This document shows, piece after piece, positions 61,954-64,000 of a stretch of DNA of 64,000 nt (its first letter is position 1; every line of letters starts with the position of its first letter). Source of the DNA: Collinsella sp. AF25-2LB (lineage in GTDB: Bacteria; Actinomycetota; Coriobacteriia; Coriobacteriales; Coriobacteriaceae); NCBI RefSeq assembly GCF_003458415.1, contig NZ_QRUF01000003.1, forward strand, positions 62,001 through 126,000, read 5' to 3'. The position numbers were made by a program, and so were the translations under genes. Under the pieces are notes generated by a model that was given only the letters and a program-made list of their open reading frames with translations, searched no databases and had not been told where the DNA came from.

Positions 61954-62706
61954 ATGACGCAGGCAATATCGGACCCCAAGCAGGCCTCCGCCGCACTGGC
62001 GGAGCTGTTCGGTACCCACAAGCGTGTGGTGTTCTTTGGCGGCGCCGGTGTTTCCACGGCGAGCGGCATCCCCGATTTCCGCAGTGTGGACGGCCTGTAT
62101 CACCAGCAGTTTGCCTATCCGCCCGAGACCATGCTGTCGCATAGCTTTTACGAGGCGCATCCTGCCGAGTTCTTCGACTTTTACCGCACCAAGATGATCG
62201 CGCTTAACGCTAAGCCCAACCGCTGCCACACCAAGCTAGCCGAGCTGGAGCGCGCCGGCAAGCTCGACGCCGTAGTGACGCAAAATATCGACGGCCTGCA
62301 TCAGATGGCCGGCTCACAGCGCGTGTTCGAGCTGCACGGATCGGTCCATCGCAACATTTGCCAGTCGTGCGGCGCGGTCTATAGCGCCGAGTGGATTTGC
62401 TCGCGCGAGCACGAGGATGCCGCGGGCGTGCCTGCGTGCCCCGCGTGCGGCGGCCGCATCAAGCCCGATGTAGTGCTCTACGAAGAGCCGCTCGACGAGC
62501 ATGTGTTGACCGGTGCCGTTGCCGCCATCGCCGCGGCCGATGCCCTCATTGTAGGCGGGACCTCGCTCGTGGTGTATCCGGCGGCAGGCCTTACGCGATA
62601 CTTTACCGGCGATACGCTGGCCATATGCAACCTTGCTCCCACCGATCAGGATGCAAATGCCGACCTGCTGATTTCTTGCGACATCGCGGCCACGTTTGCG
62701 TTCTAG
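61954..62706 (+). CDS. Sir2-family NAD-dependent deacylase
   Basis: The 250-residue protein has GGAGVSTASGIPDFRS near residue 29, TQNIDGLHQMA near 109 with catalytic His in the ELHGS segment, and two zinc-type pairs (CQSC and CPAC). It removes acyl groups from lysine in a NAD-dependent reaction. GGAGGAC precedes ATG 61954; the frame extends to 61903. Confidence 0.93.
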   Translation: MTQAISDPKQASAALAELFGTHKRVVFFGGAGVSTASGIPDFRSVDGLYHQQFAYPPETMLSHSFYEAHPAEFFDFYRTKMIALNAKPNRCHTKLAELERAGKLDAVVTQNIDGLHQMAGSQRVFELHGSVHRNICQSCGAVYSAEWICSREHEDAAGVPACPACGGRIKPDVVLYEEPLDEHVLTGAVAAIAAADALIVGGTSLVVYPAAGLTRYFTGDTLAICNLAPTDQDANADLLISCDIAATFAF

Positions 62707-62801
62707 CCCGCGCGCGCGGATACAATAGAAAGACTGAGTGCAAAGCGACCCCGCCGCCAGCTCCCCAAGCTCGGCGGCGTGGGCATTTTAGGAGGATGCT
62801 C
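62707..62801 (+). promoter_or_regulatory. Region upstream of folP
   Basis: TACAAT at 62720 is a possible -10 box. A hairpin near 62750-62778 pairs CGCCGCC with GGCGGCG around an AGCT/AGCT helix. It ends before the AGGAGGA ribosome site. Confidence 0.4.
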
Positions 62802-64000
62802 ATGGCGAACGACAGCAAGACATGGCGGTGCGGAAAGTACGAGCTCAGCTTTGACCGTCCGCGCATCATGGGCGTCCTCAACGTGACGCCCGATTCGTTT
62901 AGCGATGGCGGGGAGCACTTCGACCCCGATGCCGCCATCGAGTACGGCCTGGCGATGCTCGACGCCGGCGCCGACATCATCGACGTGGGCGGCGAGTCCA
63001 CGCGCCCTGGTTTTACCCCGGTCAACCCCGACGAGGAGGCTCGCCGCGTGCTGCCCGTGGTGCGCGCGCTGGCCAAGGAGGGCGCCATCGTCTCGATCGA
63101 CACGCGTCATGTGGCGGTTGCCAAGGCGGCCGTGCGCTGCGGCGCCTCGATCGTCAACGACGTGACGGGCTTCACTGATCCCAAGATGGTCGAGTTCGTT
63201 AAGACGAGCACCTGCGGCGTCATCGTGATGCATGCCGGCGAGGTCGCCGCGCCCGCCCGCACGCACGCAACGGTGCAGCTCGATACCTCGGCTGCGGCGT
63301 TTGTTGCCGAGAAGGCACGCGAAGCGGCTGCCGAGGCCGCGCGCGAGGCCGAGAAGCCGGCCCGTCGCCGTCGCGGCAAGTTGCTGGGCGAGCCCAAGGT
63401 TGAGGCCAAGCTTCCGGGCGGTGTGGTACAGCCCTCACTGCCGTTTGGCGAGCCGGAGCCCACGTCCGAGCCTGCAAGCGAGCAGGAGACGCCCGCCGCC
63501 GAGCGGGCTGCTGCCGCCGAGACCGTCGCGCCCGCACCCGAGGCCGCGCCCGCAGCCACCGAGGCCGAATCGGAGTCCAATGACCGCCTGGCCGCCATGA
63601 TGCGCCGCAGCGCCCGCCGCGAGGAGGCCTACGTGCCCACCTCTCAGCTCCGCCGCTTTACCCTGCCCGATTCGGCGCCCATCATGCGCCGCGTCATGGG
63701 CTTTCTGTCCGACCAGGCCCGCACACTCATCCATGCCGGCGTGTCGCGCGACCGCATCTGCATCGATCCTGGCCCGGGCTTTGGTAAGTCGGCTAACGAG
63801 GACATCGTCATCCAGCGCGAGACTGCCAAGATGGCGTCACTGGGCTATCCGCTCATGTGCGCCGTGTCGCGCAAGCGTTTTGTGGGCGCTGTCTCGGGCG
63901 TGACCGAGGCCGCCGCGCGCGATGCCGCCACGTTTGGCGTGTGCCTGGGCGCCATCCAGGCCGGTGCCAACATCGTGCGCGTGCACGACGCCGCGGGTTT
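62802..64000 (+). CDS. folP: Dihydropteroate synthase with large central insertion (partial)
   Basis: The frame is open from ATG 62802 (after TTAGGAGGA) to the window end, about 399 codons. FolP motifs are present: IMGVLNVTPDSFSDGG near residue 25, GADIIDVGGESTRPG near 58 and, later, ICIDPGPGFGKS and AVSRKRFVG. Between HAGE (His144) and RRVMGFL (about 296) there are about 150 residues rich in Ala, Glu, Pro and Arg. Normal FolP has about 20-25 there. The frame is intact through the insertion. It joins pteridine and p-aminobenzoate in folate synthesis. Confidence 0.92.
   Translation, partial: MANDSKTWRCGKYELSFDRPRIMGVLNVTPDSFSDGGEHFDPDAAIEYGLAMLDAGADIIDVGGESTRPGFTPVNPDEEARRVLPVVRALAKEGAIVSIDTRHVAVAKAAVRCGASIVNDVTGFTDPKMVEFVKTSTCGVIVMHAGEVAAPARTHATVQLDTSAAAFVAEKAREAAAEAAREAEKPARRRRGKLLGEPKVEAKLPGGVVQPSLPFGEPEPTSEPASEQETPAAERAAAAETVAPAPEAAPAATEAESESNDRLAAMMRRSARREEAYVPTSQLRRFTLPDSAPIMRRVMGFLSDQARTLIHAGVSRDRICIDPGPGFGKSANEDIVIQRETAKMASLGYPLMCAVSRKRFVGAVSGVTEAAARDAATFGVCLGAIQAGANIVRVHDAAG

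Overview
The window reads as a chromosomal segment of a Coriobacteriia genome, most like Collinsella. This is inferred from high GC, Collinsella-like protein sequences, surface proteins ending in xxTGD plus a hydrophobic stretch and KRRKR-type tails, and a membrane-spanning LuxR regulator typical of the class. No database search was possible. No tRNA, rRNA, CRISPR array, prophage or transposase gene was seen. About 50 genes are supported, most on the + strand. Two are cut by the window edges: purA on the left and folP on the right.

Layout. 1-2313: purA end, purD and a NUDIX hydrolase. 2561-5318: an ABC exporter and a membrane protein. 5387-10281: carA-carB behind a PyrR-type RNA loop. 10504-14353: a GntR regulator divergent from a mannose-family PTS operon (IIA, IIB, IIC, IID). 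14549-22350: a small membrane protein, a MarR regulator and a 2137-residue secreted GH31 glycosidase whose leader holds a G11 tract. 22568-24531: purE, a class B-type sortase and a MoaE-like protein. 24622-29770: a PF06541 membrane protein, then purF, purM and purN. 29923-32240: a PTS IIA, a PrsA-like foldase and YqeY. 32599-35628: a polar amino-acid ABC transporter. 35800-39298: a cytidylate-kinase-like protein, an AAA ATPase and the membrane LuxR regulator. 39523-48855: two sortase-substrate surface proteins of 797 and 2200 residues. 49250-52492: NfnAB and pth. 52607-54336: a hypothetical gene bracketed by two inverted-repeat elements. 54423-57012: prs and glmU. 57206-60460: an ECF transporter (T, fused A-A, S). 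61000-64000: xth, a sirtuin and an unusual folP.

How genes work together. Many genes serve nucleotide supply: purA, purD, purE, purF, purM, purN, carAB and prs. The surface set is a secreted glycosidase, two large adhesin-like proteins and a sortase, which fits a gut commensal acting on host glycans. Uptake is covered by the PTS, the amino-acid ABC transporter and the ECF transporter.

The most unusual content is between genes. It contains several families of dispersed hairpin elements. (1) A roughly 95-106 nt element occurs three times with different stem sequences but preserved pairing. (2) An 80-nt-period array of hairpins built on CTGTAACA/TGTTACAG occurs at three loci, always followed by an ACCACC(A/G)C hairpin. 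(3) Hairpins carrying a GGGGAC core recur through the window. (4) A repeat that begins exactly at a stop codon follows both purF and pth. (5) Two elements of about 203 bp with 24-25 bp terminal inverted repeats flank one hypothetical gene.
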